Source: Paramarasmius palmivorus
Lineage: Eukaryota > Basidiomycota > Agaricomycetes > Agaricales > Marasmiaceae
Direction of reading: 5' to 3'
Assembly (NCBI GenBank): GCA_037176845.1
Contig: JAYKXP010000017.1
Span: 496,001-560,000, forward strand
DNA length: 64,000 bases
Part shown: piece after piece, positions 1 to 11,255 of the stretch
Position numbering within the stretch: the stretch's first letter is position 1
Layout of the letters: every line of letters starts with the position of its first letter
Notes under the pieces: model-generated
The model's database searches: none
Told to the model about the DNA's origin: nothing
The model's input: only the letters and a program-made list of their open reading frames with translations
Program-made: the position numbers and the translations under genes

Positions 1-174
1 CTTTCGTTGGGCCTTCTCCTGCCTTTGCTCTGCTTTCCTACACTTTTCCGCTTCTTTCTGCTGCCGCTTCGCCTCTCTTTCCTTCCGCCGCTGCTCTACC
101 TGCTCCTGTCGAGCCGCCTTTGACGGACTGTGCGTAGCTTTGCGCCTGGGGCGCTTGGAAGGGCTCTTGGGCAT
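1..174 (-). CDS. Tandem family protein, copy 1 (N-terminal part only)
   Basis: The reading frame starts at the ATG at 174 and runs off the left edge of the window. The 58 visible residues open with MPKS followed by Lys/Arg/Ser, then become a highly charged Glu/Lys/Arg/Gln helix that looks like a coiled coil. The next two genes downstream on the map (1031-2253 and 2545-3678, same strand) begin in the same way, MP plus basic residues and then the charged helix, so this is a third tandem paralogue. The start is fixed by that alignment. Nothing of the conserved C-terminal half is visible. Function unknown. Confidence 0.6.
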   Translation of the reverse strand, partial: MPKSPSKRPRRKATHSPSKAARQEQVEQRRKEREAKRQQKEAEKCRKAEQRQEKAQRK

Positions 175-1030
175 GTCGACCTGGTTCTTCGGAGAGATGG
201 TCGGGGTGTTTCATGGTATGGAGACTGTTCGATCGAACCAGATCGAACTAGCTCCCGCGGCAAGGTTTAGTTCCCGAATTGCTGAACAGATGCCAAAGAG
301 TAGAGTTTCATAAGCGTGAGGTATTGTCTCGAATTCGTTGGCTCGGTTTGCAAGTTTCCAGTGCTCCCAGATTTGCATGGAACGTGCACGTGGCACATTG
401 GCACAAACCATTTCTCACGCCATTTCAAACAGGGACGCCACAGATCTCACGACGATTTCTATCATCCTTCATGTTGACATTTTCCGTGGAGTAGAAGAAG
501 CATTGGTTGTGATCTGGAAGAATGAGACGCGTCTTTGAAAGAAATTTTGTAGCCCACAACGCGGGTGTCACGGTGGCGTGAACCTTTGGACCTTTCTCGC
601 GCATAACATATATCGGACATGTTTTGGGGACTATCTTGGCCTGTAGCGCACCATTTCCCATGATTTTGGTGTCGATTCTGAGGTTTTCCTGGAGGGAGAT
701 TTCACCTGTGATAGTTCCAAAAGCTCAATGTTACTATTTCTTACAATTTATATTTTCTACATATTCCGTGGCGGACAGCTGTCAGAGGGCCCCCTATCAT
801 GTAACCAAGGTCCAAGATTCGAATCGGACCCCTCGCATAAGGCATTCTAGAAGGTACTCTAGTCAGAGCGGAGGCGGTGTACTGACAGATGAGAGAAGGT
901 TATGCATACAGATGTATCCCTCGCAGATATAATACATGCTATCGTAAAAGTACAACTTCTGCCGAGCAACTATTACAAGGCCATACTGGCTTTCCTAAGT
1001 CATTCCTCATCCATACAGCATTTCCGTGCG
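175..1030. other. Intergenic region between tandem copies 1 and 2
   Basis: No convincing gene. Short open frames on both strands lack start context, splice sites or recognisable motifs. It holds the promoter of copy 1 (minus strand, reading left) and the 3' flank of copy 2. Confidence 0.5.
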
Positions 1031-2253
1031 TTAAAGATTCAGATCTTTCTCCTCCAAAGGAAGGCGATTTCCATGAAACCACACCCACTCCGCACGTTCT
1101 TCATCAGGTCGCTTGAAGACTGGCCCATACTGCAAGACCCTACGCTGACGCAATTCGGAGGATGTTAGTTCTAGTGCGTCGTCTAGGTCTTCTGACCATT
1201 GCTTTTTGCAACGAGGCAGAAAGTCGCGAAGTTTCTTGGAGTAATTCTCTAGTGGTTTCCCATCATAGCTCGAGGTTTCAATGAGTTTCTCAATAGACTC
1301 GATGTCAGCCTTTCGTTTAGCGATTATCCTGGGAATCGATCGTTCAGGCGACGGTGGGAACAAGCTGAGAACACGAAAAAGACTCACATCTCATTATGTC
1401 GCTGAAGGCCTCCGTGAATCTCAAGAGCGCGCACGGCCACGGACTGTAGATCGAACCAATCGTACTCAGACTTGAGGTCAGAGATGTCACCAGGGTGTAG
1501 CTGGAATAAACAATGTTAGCAATGGTGTTGAAGATGCTCAGTGAAGGAAATGCCGCAGCAACACAACACTTACACAATACGTGAGGCACGCATCCTTGGC
1601 ATTGACGGCGTAGCCCCACAAATGCTCTCCCTTCCAGAGGATTTGATCTGGAGAGGGATCTTCCGGGGACGCGTTGGCCGGTGGCGTGTACTTGTGCTTC
1701 ACAACCAAACCAAGTTTGCTGTACCGTGAGACTCCAGGGGACGCAAACTGTAGCTCTACGCCGAGCATCGTAGCTCTCAGCTTGGCAAGATCGTAGACAG
1801 CTCCAAGGGCGTACAGCTTCATTGGTCGTTCGAAATCCTCTCCTTCAAGGGCAGGAAGCAAGTGAAACTCGTGCGGAAGAGTATTGACCTCCTCCGACTT
1901 TAATTGTGGTTTGGTCAGCTTCATCGCATTCCCTTTGTTTATGGTCTGTATGAAGCCTTGTAATCAGTGCAAATACAAACGAGAGGAGTGGAATAACGAC
2001 TTACCCATAATTGATTTGGATGCGTGTAATCCTCACCGTTCGAGCTCCATTGATTTTCTTTGACATAATCTTCCCAAGCCTCCTTTCGCCTCGCCTTCTC
2101 TTTCCTTTCTTCCGCTTTCCTGAGTTTCTCCTCGTCTCTCTGTTGCTTCTTCGCATCTCGTTCCTTGCGCCTCTGCTCCGCCTCCAGCTTCTGTTGGGCT
2201 GTCTTCGATGAGGGATTTGTGGCTTTGCGCCGGGAAGAGCTCTCTGGCGGCAT
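1031..2253 (-). CDS. Tandem family protein, copy 2 (charged helix plus conserved C-terminal half)
   Basis: Four exons join in frame to a 343-residue protein: 2253-2005, 1945-1574, 1500-1388 and 1328-1031, with canonical GT..AG ends and phases 0, 0 and 2. Residues 1-80 form a Lys/Glu/Arg-rich helix. The rest carries blocks shared with copy 3: the end of exon 1 (DYVKENQW), WKGEHLW, KDACLTYC, LQSVAVRALE with HGGL, and WFHGN near the C-terminus. The second exon (pattern KGNAMKL, then MKLY and LAKLRA) faintly resembles the C-terminal DNA-binding part of XPA nucleotide-excision-repair proteins; that is inference, not a firm match. No signal peptide or membrane span. Probably nuclear, function unknown. 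Confidence 0.7.
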
Positions 2254-2544
2254 CTTAACCTGTTTCTTCGAAGAGATGGCTGTAACCAAGAAGGGGAAGA
2301 ACAGCTTTGCTCGAGACCCTTGAAGCTTGGTCACAGCCACTGCCGCGGTACCTCCGCGGCAGCATTAATTCCCCACACCTTCGACAGCCAAATAAACAGT
2401 TCCCCACACCCCACAACACGCTGAACGGTAAGCATTGTCTGTATTCAGGAACTGCTCAATTACCACATTATCGTACAATTCTTTGCAGAACAACCAGTCA
2501 GTCGCTCAGCGCTCAGCGCTCATGAGGGCTCCCGGGTCCATTTG

Positions 2545-3678
2545 TCACAGAACCAGATCACTCCTCATCAAAGGACGTCCATTCCCGTGGAACCACATCC
2601 AATCTGAACCATAGTATTCCACACGCAGCTTGTAAACCGGACCATATTGCAGAACCGTACGCCGGCGCTCTTCCTGTGTCGGCCGTGGTGGAGAGTTTCC
2701 TATGTTGTACGCCCAGGAATTTTGGCCGTACTCCTGTTCCAATAGCTCACGAAGCTCCTGAGAGTAGGGCTGCAATGGCTCGTGGTGCCCAAGGACTTCA
2801 AGAGCTTCTTGGTCACCCTTACGTCTCTGTATGACACTATTATGTTCGAATCAGCCGAAGTCTGTTTGGTACTGGACAGGACTTACATCCCATTGTGACG
2901 CTTGAGGCCTCCGTGAACTTCTAGTGCACGTACAGCGACTGACTGCAGATCGAGCCGACCTTCTTTCGATACTAGGTCAGTCAAATCCTTAGGCTTGAGC
3001 TGGATTGCATGTCAGAGACTGAGCGCAGAGACGAAGGGAAGGACATACGCAGTACGTTAGACAGGCATCTTTAATGTTGACGTCAAAATACCACAAATGT
3101 TCTCCTTTCCAGATTATCTCGTCTGCTGGAGGATCGCCGGGAACGCTCTCGTATTCATGCTTCTTGATGGTCTTGTCTTCGTTGTCGTTGGATCCCGGAT
3201 TGCTTGATGGCGCTCCTGTTACACCGAGTGTTTGAGCTTTGAGTTTGGCGAGCTCAACGACGTCTGATTTGGAGTAAAGCTTCTTCTTTGCGAGGAAAAA
3301 CATTCCTGGAGGATTGAAGGTCCGGATCTCATATTTCAAGATGCCAAGTTCGTTGGATGTGAGCTTGGTTCCAAGAACATCCAGTTCTGCTGCTTTTGTT
3401 TTGCAGAGAGTCTAAGATGTAGCGATGAGAGCTGGAATCGGCTCATGAAAATACTGACTCACCTTGGTGCCTTTCTTATGTTTATGAGCAGGCTTGCCAG
3501 ACCACTGATGATCAGTCACATACTTCCTCCAATGTTTCTTCCTATTGAGCTGGTCCTGCTTGATACGCTTCTCCTCTTCCCTTTGTCGCTTCGCAATTTC
3601 TCTGTCGTCTCGGCTCGTCTGAATCCGCTGTTGAGTAGCCTTGTGAGGCGATTGGCGCTGTGAAGGAACCTTGGGCAT
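2545..3678 (-). CDS. Tandem family protein, copy 3
   Basis: Exons 3678-3463, 3411-3049, 2999-2887 and 2824-2545 give 323 residues with every joint in frame. Intron positions and phases match copy 2 exactly and the third exon is the same length (113 nt), so the two are recent duplicates of one gene. Shared blocks are HWRKYVTDHQW at the end of exon 1, WKGEHLW, KDACLTYC, LQSVAVRALE with HGGLKRHNGM, and WMWFHGNGRPL at the end. The middle has diverged and carries a Gly/Asn/Asp loop not seen in copy 2. The final acceptor is the second of two adjacent AGs, the only one that keeps the frame. Function unknown; weak XPA-C-like pattern as in copy 2. Confidence 0.7.
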
Positions 3679-4428
3679 GTTGCGATACTCCTTTCTGGAG
3701 ACAGTCGTAGGTAAGGAAGGGATAGGGTGGGTGTTTCATCTTCAAGCCTCGAAGTAGTAGTGGTCACCAGGAAAAAGGTTCCGCGGGAGTATTTCTGCAT
3801 GGTTCCCACGTTCTACGCTTTAAGCGCTCAAGCGCCCGACAGCGGCGCCTCGGTTGCCAACCACCGAAGTTTTGTACTTACTTGCATCGTCATTCGCGAC
3901 TCAGACAGATCGAAAGGTGTAGTTTAGACGTGGATAACAAAAATTAGAATTCCAGATTCATTCGAACATGGTTTTTCTTATCATACAATCGATACGTCGA
4001 AGAAAACTGTTCCTAGTTGAATGACTATGGTCAGCACAATTCGAAGGGGCTTTGAGAACGACGAGGGATCAGTTAACGGTTTTCTAGGCCGCCACTCTGT
4101 ACGAGTGTAGTGCATGACATCGAGTGTATACTCAGAGCCCAGTGCGTTTCATCTTGAACCTGAACAAGGGGAGAAAACACTCACTAACTCGTCTACCTTT
4201 GTGCCAGTGGAGGTGGGAAAGAAAGAACAGAAATCAACGACCCCACGTCGACTTCTTTTTGTAGTTGTACGTACGTGCTCATCATTGGTTGCAGGGTGGT
4301 CCGAGCGCAGTCTTGTGACGTTCTGGCGTTCAGCGCGATGATGGGTCGCGGTGGTCATCTGACTGGTCTCTGTATCATCTAACCAGTTACCATCATCGTC
4401 GATCGCGACGAGCTCGGTTTGCTCGACG
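3679..4428. other. Divergent intergenic region
   Basis: Lies between the start of copy 3 (minus) and the start of the T5orf172 gene (plus), so it should hold two promoters. The open frame at 4149-4436 on the minus strand has no homology or splice support. The true 5' end of the plus-strand gene could lie here if there is a non-coding first exon. Confidence 0.4.
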
Positions 4429-6255
4429 ATGGGCACGGTCTACAAGCTCAAAGGAAAGTTCAAAGACTTTATAGCACAGCAGCTTGATCTTGAGGTGTGT
4501 GTGTTAGCATTCCCAAAGCCCAAAATTGAACCTTTGCCACTCGGCCGCAGCCCTCGAAGACGTCGAGCGACGACTCGCTACCGAGTACACCCAATCCTCC
4601 TCGACCTGTTCCACAGAGACCTCACTCTGATAATCATGACCTTGTTCAATCTTTTGATGCTCTTGCACTGTCAGGCAGCAAACCTAATGCCTCTGATCCA
4701 TCCTTCGTTGGCGGCTTCAATCCCTACTCACAGCCTCAGAGAACGAATGGCTCAAGGCCTCCACCAATACCAATGCCTGAACCCCATCGCAAGTCATCCT
4801 TGACGATGCAATATGCTTTAAAACCTCCAGATTCAGCGCCGAATCTCCAGGTGCCAAACTACGCAAGCGGTTCGCCTCCTTCCAGGCCATATTCGGCACC
4901 GAACTTCCCGAAACCTGTGTACGCCAATGCATATCCAGCTACATCACCCCTTCCATCCAACCCGTCCACACCAAACGTGTACGCGGGCTCTCAGTCTGTA
5001 TCGCCGACTAAACCCCTACCATCAATTAATACCTCGACCGGCGGTAAACCCGGAAAGAAACCAAACCGTCCCAGAGCATCGTCTACCCCGCCATCGCCCA
5101 GTCCAAATACATCTGGTGCCTCTGGTCAGATCCAATGTTCTGGGGTGACAAAAGCTGGCAAACGATGTACACGTGTAGTCAAGAACGGACCTGCGTTGAC
5201 GGGAGTGATGGGAAGCAACACGATCGGCGGGCAGACAATAGAGAGATTTTGTTTTCAACACACGAAGGAAATACTGATCCCAACTGGGTTTTATGCGAGA
5301 AAGCAGAGTACGAAAACACAGGAATGGATCGATTTCGCCGGTGGGTTCTCGTGTTTCTCACTACGCGCACAGTGGCTTATCATATGTCTAGATTTCATAC
5401 CAGACTACCTACATCCGGATACCCAGGTTGCTCTCCGTGTGGAAATGGAGAAAGCTCGTTCGTCATCTGACGTGGAAGGTTACATTTACACCTTTGAAAT
5501 ACGAGGTTAGTACTCCAACCTATCATCGCTCCGACGTGACCTTAACAATCTGCCAGATCCCAATGAACCCAAGACGATCAAACTCAAGGTTGGACGTACT
5601 GTCAACGTCGTGAAGAGACTGAATCAATGGGGCAAACAATGCGGGTCAAAGGAGCAGGTTCTGAGAGGCTGGTACCCCGGTACCGTGGATCCAGATGACG
5701 ACGATGACGATGCTGGTCCGAGCTTGATGAAAGGTCGCGTTAGGGCAGGGGGCAAGGGTGTCTGGTGTCATCGTTTAGGTGCGTACCTTCTAACACCGCG
5801 GAGACGAATCTCATCCATGCCCGACAGAACGTTTGGTCCATCTGGAGTTGGCCGACTTGGCAGTGAACAGGGCATACCTGGAACCTGGATGGAAGCCGTT
5901 CGCAAAAGGCAAGGGCAAGGGTAAAACACAGACTAAAGCCCAACCAGCAAGCCCAACCTCTTCAATCTTTTCCGGGAGTCTTCCAACGTCACCCAAGAAA
6001 GGAAAGGGTGGTAAGAATAACGCGGGCGTATTCACCAATGGGCTCGGCAATGGTGGCGGGCTATGTAAAGATTGTGCGTGTGCCCTATTTCCCCACGCAT
6101 TTATTGATGCTCATAGCTATCTAGGTGGAACGATGCACAAAGAGATTTTTGAATTCGCACGTATCGAGAAAGGACCATACAAGGGACGTGAATGGGAGGC
6201 GATTGTAAAGAAAGTAATCGACGAATGGGGTGTGTTCGTTGAGCAGTACGTTTGA
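4429..6255 (+). CDS. T5orf172/DUF1766 domain protein (GIY-YIG nuclease-like)
   Basis: Five exons, 4429-4494, 4551-5340, 5392-5505, 5557-5778 and 5828-6255, give 539 residues in frame. Residues 25-200 are Pro/Ser/Asn-rich and look disordered. A Cys/His cluster follows, CSGVTKAGKRCTR and FCFQH, probably binding zinc. Then comes WIDFADFIPDYL, and the T5orf172 core: GYIYTFEI, then KLKVGRTVNVVKRLNQW, the GIY-YIG-like strand, loop and helix. A late cysteine pair (CKDCAC) lies near the C-terminus. The family is known in fungi (fission yeast mug113 has this domain) and is thought to act on nucleic acid; cleavage has not been shown here. An Asp run at about residue 345 is an acidic loop. The start is the first ATG in frame with a plausible first intron. 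Confidence 0.75.
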
Positions 6256-6641
6256 AGGACGCTTTTTGCTTTTCTTGTGCTATCATCTGCTGTCGATGTC
6301 AATGTACACTGTAGTCTCACGATCCGGAATGTAGCTGTAGCTCAAATGTTTCCTGAATATTCTTTTCCATAAATTGATGTGCCTGCTGCTGACGCGTTCT
6401 CTGACTCACAGCTGGCAGTCTCGCAGCAAAGGCGCAGTTCGCAGTAAATTTAGGATAAACTTATTGTAAAATTCCTGTGAAGCCTGAAAGTGCTGTGGTC
6501 GTGTTCCTCAACAATGATCAGAACTGACTTTGTCCTAGTTTGTGCTTGCAGCGCACCCGCAGTGAACCGTAACGTCAGCCTCATTTCTATTTCTTTCATC
6601 ATCTTTCACCTTCCCCCTTTACCCTCGACCTTTTACACAAA
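6256..6641. other. Intergenic region and VPS1 promoter
   Basis: No gene seen. The last 60 bases before the VPS1 ATG are pyrimidine-rich (TTTC, CTTTCACC, CCCCTTTACC), as is common just upstream of highly expressed fungal genes. Confidence 0.45.
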
Positions 6642-9342
6642 ATGTCGACATCTGGTCCAGCTGGATTAGGCGCAGAAATTGTTACTATCGTCAATAAGCT
6701 TCAAGATGTGTTCAACGCAGTCGGGTCGTCAACAGCACAAATAGACCTGCCACAGATATGTGTACTTGGAAGTCAGAGTAGCGGTAAAAGTAGTGTTCTG
6801 GAGGTGCGTGGGTCTTTCTTATGCAAGTGTTCTGTTGCTCATCGCTGCCCAGAACATTGTCGGACGAGATTTCTTACCTCGAGGAACTGGTATTGTGACG
6901 CGGCGACCCTTGGTACGAAGATATCTCCTACAAAGCGACGGGTGATTCTCATTTGCCTTTCGTATAGGTCCTTCAACTCATACATCGAAATGCCACCCCA
7001 CAAGCCAACGGTCAACGTCAGTTACCACCAGCTCCTCACTTTACATCATCCAACTCACACATCCTTTATCTAGCCAAAGAGCTCGCAGATAGCAAAGATA
7101 CCTCTGCAAACGCCGACGAATGGGGTGAATTCCTTCACCTACCCGGGCAGAAGTTTTACGATTTCAACAAGATTCGAGAGGAGATCGTCCGAGACACTGA
7201 GGCCAAAACGGGTCGTAATGCTGGGATTTCGCCACAACCTATCAACCTTCGGATATACTCCCCCAAAGTTCTTACACTGACTCTTGTCGATTTGCCGGGG
7301 TTGACAAAAGTCCCTGTTGGAGACCAGCCGAAGGATATTGAGAAGCAGATAAGAGATATGCTTATGAAGTACATCTCCAAACCTGCTTGTATTATTCTGG
7401 CTGTATCACCCGCAAACGTGGATTTGGCCAACTCGGATGGGTTGAAGATGGCGAGAGAGGTGGACCCGGAGGGTAACAGGACGATTGGTGTCTTGACCAA
7501 GATTGACCTTATGTGAGTGCTTGAACTCCTTTGTCGTACCACTCTTCTGAACCGAATTACAGGGATGTCGGCACGGATGTCGTAGATATCCTCGCTGGAC
7601 GGGTGATTCCTTTACGAATGGGTTACGTGCCGGTCGTCAACCGCGGTCAACGCGACATCGATTCCGCCAAATCAATTGCCAAAGCTCTTGAGGCTGAGCG
7701 AGACTTCTTTGAGAACCATCCGTCGTATAAGGGCAAAGCGCAGTACTGTGGTACTCCTTTCCTCACGCGGAAACTCAACATGGTATGCTGGGTTATTTCT
7801 ACTGTGTCCCTTTCAGTTGCTGAATGTCTTTTAGATCCTCATGCATCACATCCGCGCGACCCTTCCCGACATCAAATCGCGCATCAGTCAACAACTACAG
7901 AAATACAACCAAGAGCTGATTTCTCTCGGTGGTCCAATGGCCGACAACTCTGCAAACATCGTGTTGTCAGTCATTACCGAGTTTACTAATGAGTTCCGAA
8001 CGGTTATTGACGGTAACACCAACGACTTATCGATGAACGAACTTTCCGGAGGTGCTCGTATCAGTTTTGTTTTCCACGAGCTGTTTAACAATGGTGTCAA
8101 GAATATCGATCCCTTCGACCAAGTGAAGGATGGAGATATCAGAATTCACTTGTATAACTCCTCGGTACTAGCTTTTGACTTTCTGTTAATTCGCTTTGAA
8201 CTTACATGCACCCTAGGGCTCTACGCCAGCACTTTTCGTAGGAACTGCTGCATTTGATGTCATCGTCAAGCAACAGATCAAGCGGCTCGATGAACCAAGC
8301 CAAAGATGCTGTCAGTTAGTCTACGATGAGCTCATCCGGATTCTCGGTCAGCTTTTGGGCAAGATTGTGGGTAACGTTTCCCTTTGCCATGTATGCCCTG
8401 CTCAGTCCGTTCGCAGCAAGCATTCAGGCGCTATCCCGCCCTTCGGGACCGGTTCAACAGCGTGGTTGTTTCGTTCTTGAAGACTGCAATGGTGCCAACT
8501 CTCAAGCTAGTGACCGACATGGTTTCGTGAGTAAAGGTGGTTTTCATGTAAGGGCAACGCTGAAGTTGCGAATCCTTCTAGTATGCAGGCTTGTTACCTA
8601 AATACCACACATCCCGACTTCATCAGCGGCCATAAGGTACGTCAAAACTAGCATTTGCTGGCTCGTCTTAACACATATTCTACATTGCAGGCTATGTCTA
8701 TTGTTCAAGAACGTCTGAATGCGAACAAACCACCACCGCCTGCAAGCGATCCCAAGGCAGGCAAACTCGCACCTGGCGTCATCAACAACAACCGTGATTT
8801 AGATGTTGAGGCTAAGAAGGAGGAACCGAGCTTCTTCGGAAGCTTCTTCTCGTCTACTAAGGGCACACAGAAGAAGAAGCCTGCTTCAGGCTCGCCGGCA
8901 TCTTCGATCATTGAGGCACCACCCCCAGTCATCAAGCCTCAAGCTGCTCTCAGTGAGCGGGAAACGATGGAGACAGAAGTGATCAGTACGCCCTTCCACT
9001 TCAATAACTATGTGATATCTACTAACGGATCCCTCAGAGCTCCTGATCCATTCATACTTCAACATTGTCAAGCGGGAGATGATCGACATGGTCCCTAAGG
9101 CCATCACACTCACTCTCGTGAACCACGCCAAGGAGAACCTCCAAAAGGAGCTTTTACAAGAACTTTACAAGCCCGAGGTTTTGGATGAGTTGCTGAAGGA
9201 AAGCGAGTATGTTGTCAACAGAAGAAAGGAGGTCGTTAGCATGGTTCAGGCCTTGAATAAGGCAGAAGAGTATGTTCTTTTCTGGCGTGACCTACATCGA
9301 CCTTACTGAGCGCCGTTTTACAGGATTGTCGCTGGTGTCTAA
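6642..9342 (+). CDS. VPS1: Dynamin-family GTPase Vps1
   Basis: Eleven exons give 730 residues: 6642-6803, 6853-6912, 6968-7512, 7563-7782, 7835-8164, 8217-8370, 8406-8526, 8582-8636, 8691-8985, 9038-9269 and 9324-9342; all phases agree. The GTPase domain shows the P-loop GSQSSGKSS, switch I region [15 protein letters not shown], switch II DLPGL and the G4 motif TKIDLM. The text [16 protein letters not shown] marks the Vps1 branch rather than Dnm1. The middle (stalk) domain follows, then a 90-residue Ser/Pro/Lys insert at about 520-620, and a GED near the end ([18 protein letters not shown]). No PH domain, as expected. Vps1 assembles on membranes for Golgi-endosome traffic, endocytosis and peroxisome fission. 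The last exon encodes only six residues. Confidence 0.95.
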
Positions 9343-9637
9343 TGAGGTTGCCAGGTTCAACCATTATTCTGTTATTCCTACATTTGTTGCTATCAGAGGA
9401 TATTCTTTGTTCTTTGTGTTCCTTTCGCGTGTTGTCCGTCTTCTGTGCCAATACCATCTAGAGCACTGTTGTTCGTCTAGATCCTGTTTATCATGTTTAG
9501 GTTGAAGGTGGCATAAGGATGCACTATACGCTCTTTTGTACTTACGATCGGCTAGTATATAATACCAACTTTCTACTGTCGCTGGCTACGCGGTGTGCGT
9601 TGGGCTAAGGCAGACGGGAGGGCCGGGGAAACGTTAA

Positions 9638-10197
9638 GGCTCTGTTTGATAGCGAAATCCGATTCCGGATTTTGTGGCTGTACCTGCCGTAGATGGTAAT
9701 CGAACAAACATGACCAATGACGCGGACGGAGCCCTGCGGTGCCTCGACTCTAGACTCCGGAACATTGCCTAATTTATTGCGATCAATTGTCGCCCGACAC
9801 CTCCCGACGCCTGCAACTGTGCTCGATGTTCAACGAGACGTGCTCATCGTTCCACTTCATGTCTCCCGAGCCGTGTTGGACCTGCGCTTAGACCATGCTG
9901 CGTGACAATATGTAACTAATTTATTTTATATGCTATTCAAGCTGCATTTTGTGTTTCTACTCACTGTTTCTGTCGGTATCAGCCTAGTCCAACCTTCATG
10001 AAGACACCAAGGGGCGGGAAGGGTGCACGTCGCACGAGAAGGTGCGTTCAGGAAAGGCTTAATAAGGTAATGCTCCGGGGTCTAGAGTCAAGACTCCGCA
10101 GGGCTCCGTCCGCGTCATTGGTCATGTTTGGTCGATTACCATCTACGGCAGGTACAGCCACAAAATCCGGAATCGGATTTCGCTATCAAACAGAGCC
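9638..10197. mobile_element. PIF/Harbinger-like MITE with very long TIRs
   Basis: A 560-bp element. The left end starts GGCTCTGTTTGATAGC and the right end is its reverse complement. Identity is nearly complete over about 100 bp at each side and continues with mismatches to about 140 bp. It is flanked on both sides by the direct repeat TAA (9635-9637 and 10198-10200). A 3-bp TAA/TTA duplication and a GGSTCTGTTTG-type end are hallmarks of PIF/Harbinger elements. There is no transposase, so it is non-autonomous. The arms could fold into a long hairpin. It lies just downstream of VPS1. Confidence 0.85.
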
Positions 10198-11255
10198 TAA
10201 AACGTCAACTTGTGGTGAGTCGTGACGCGTCCATGCGGCACGTGGATGGTTCCGCAACGTGACCAGACATATTGAAATTTGACATTAACTCTTATCTGTC
10301 TTCTTTGCTATTTCCATGCTCTAAGCACAAAGGTACGTACTTACAAGGGACCATCACCATACCTGATAACTCATGTCACTGTTTCTAGGAAAGTAGTGCG
10401 GTCATTTTCAAGTTCCAGCCGTGAACAAATACCAATTGCGTCCGCTGGCAGTGGAATCTCACTTACATGTTGAGCTTTTTTTTTGCACCGCCAAAGAATT
10501 TGCTCGTTAAGACTTCTTAATATCTCGTATCAGATCGAACGTCCCGCCGTTTCAAAGCAGGCAGATACTCATTTGCTATGCATTCTTGATGTATTCCATG
10601 TCGTGTGCCTTATTCCCAGTGGGGTTTTATCTGACGCTATCCAACGCCATTTGATGCCCTTCCCATTTGTCGGATACTGATGGTGTCGAATAGCGTCCTT
10701 AAGCAATCCTTAAGTGGGAGTTTTCACGAACGTTAACGTTATCAGATGTTTTATTGGACGCTACCTGATAATTTCTGACGCGGTACTGGGTATGGGTATT
10801 TCCGGTACTGTCTGCGTTCAAATTTCATTCACTCATGATTACCGTAACTGCACACAGCAAGAAGCTACTCCAAGACTGAGTTCATCTGGCAGATGAACGT
10901 TGAACGGGTACCTCAAAGTTATCCCCGAGTGCTAGCCTTCCCTCACTTTCACAAGGGCCACTCCTGTTGCAAGACTTGTCTCGAAATATTTGAGATACCC
11001 AAGAGTTACCAGGAGTGGTACTATTTCGAGGGCGCTTGCTCGCTGGCTATCAGGACAATGGTCATTGGACCGATGCACTGAACATTGAACCATTCAAATC
11101 GTCTCGTCAAGGTGACTTCGGAGGCTATCAATCAAGGGACCTAGGCCAGAAAACGGCTTATAATAGTTCGACATGTTCCTAATTATAAGCAATTAGGCAT
11201 GAAGCCATCCTCCTTCACTACCCTCGTCTCGTCGAAACCTTGAAGGCATTTCGGC
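10198..11255. other. Gene-poor stretch
   Basis: No supported gene. The short frames at 10893-11081 and elsewhere have no motif and no splice partners. It may hold the promoter and an untranslated leader of the DUF6533 gene downstream. Confidence 0.4.

Noticed and set aside
780..850. Sequence with a T-loop-like ATTCGAATC
   Set aside because: No acceptor stem, D-arm or anticodon arm could be paired; not a tRNA.
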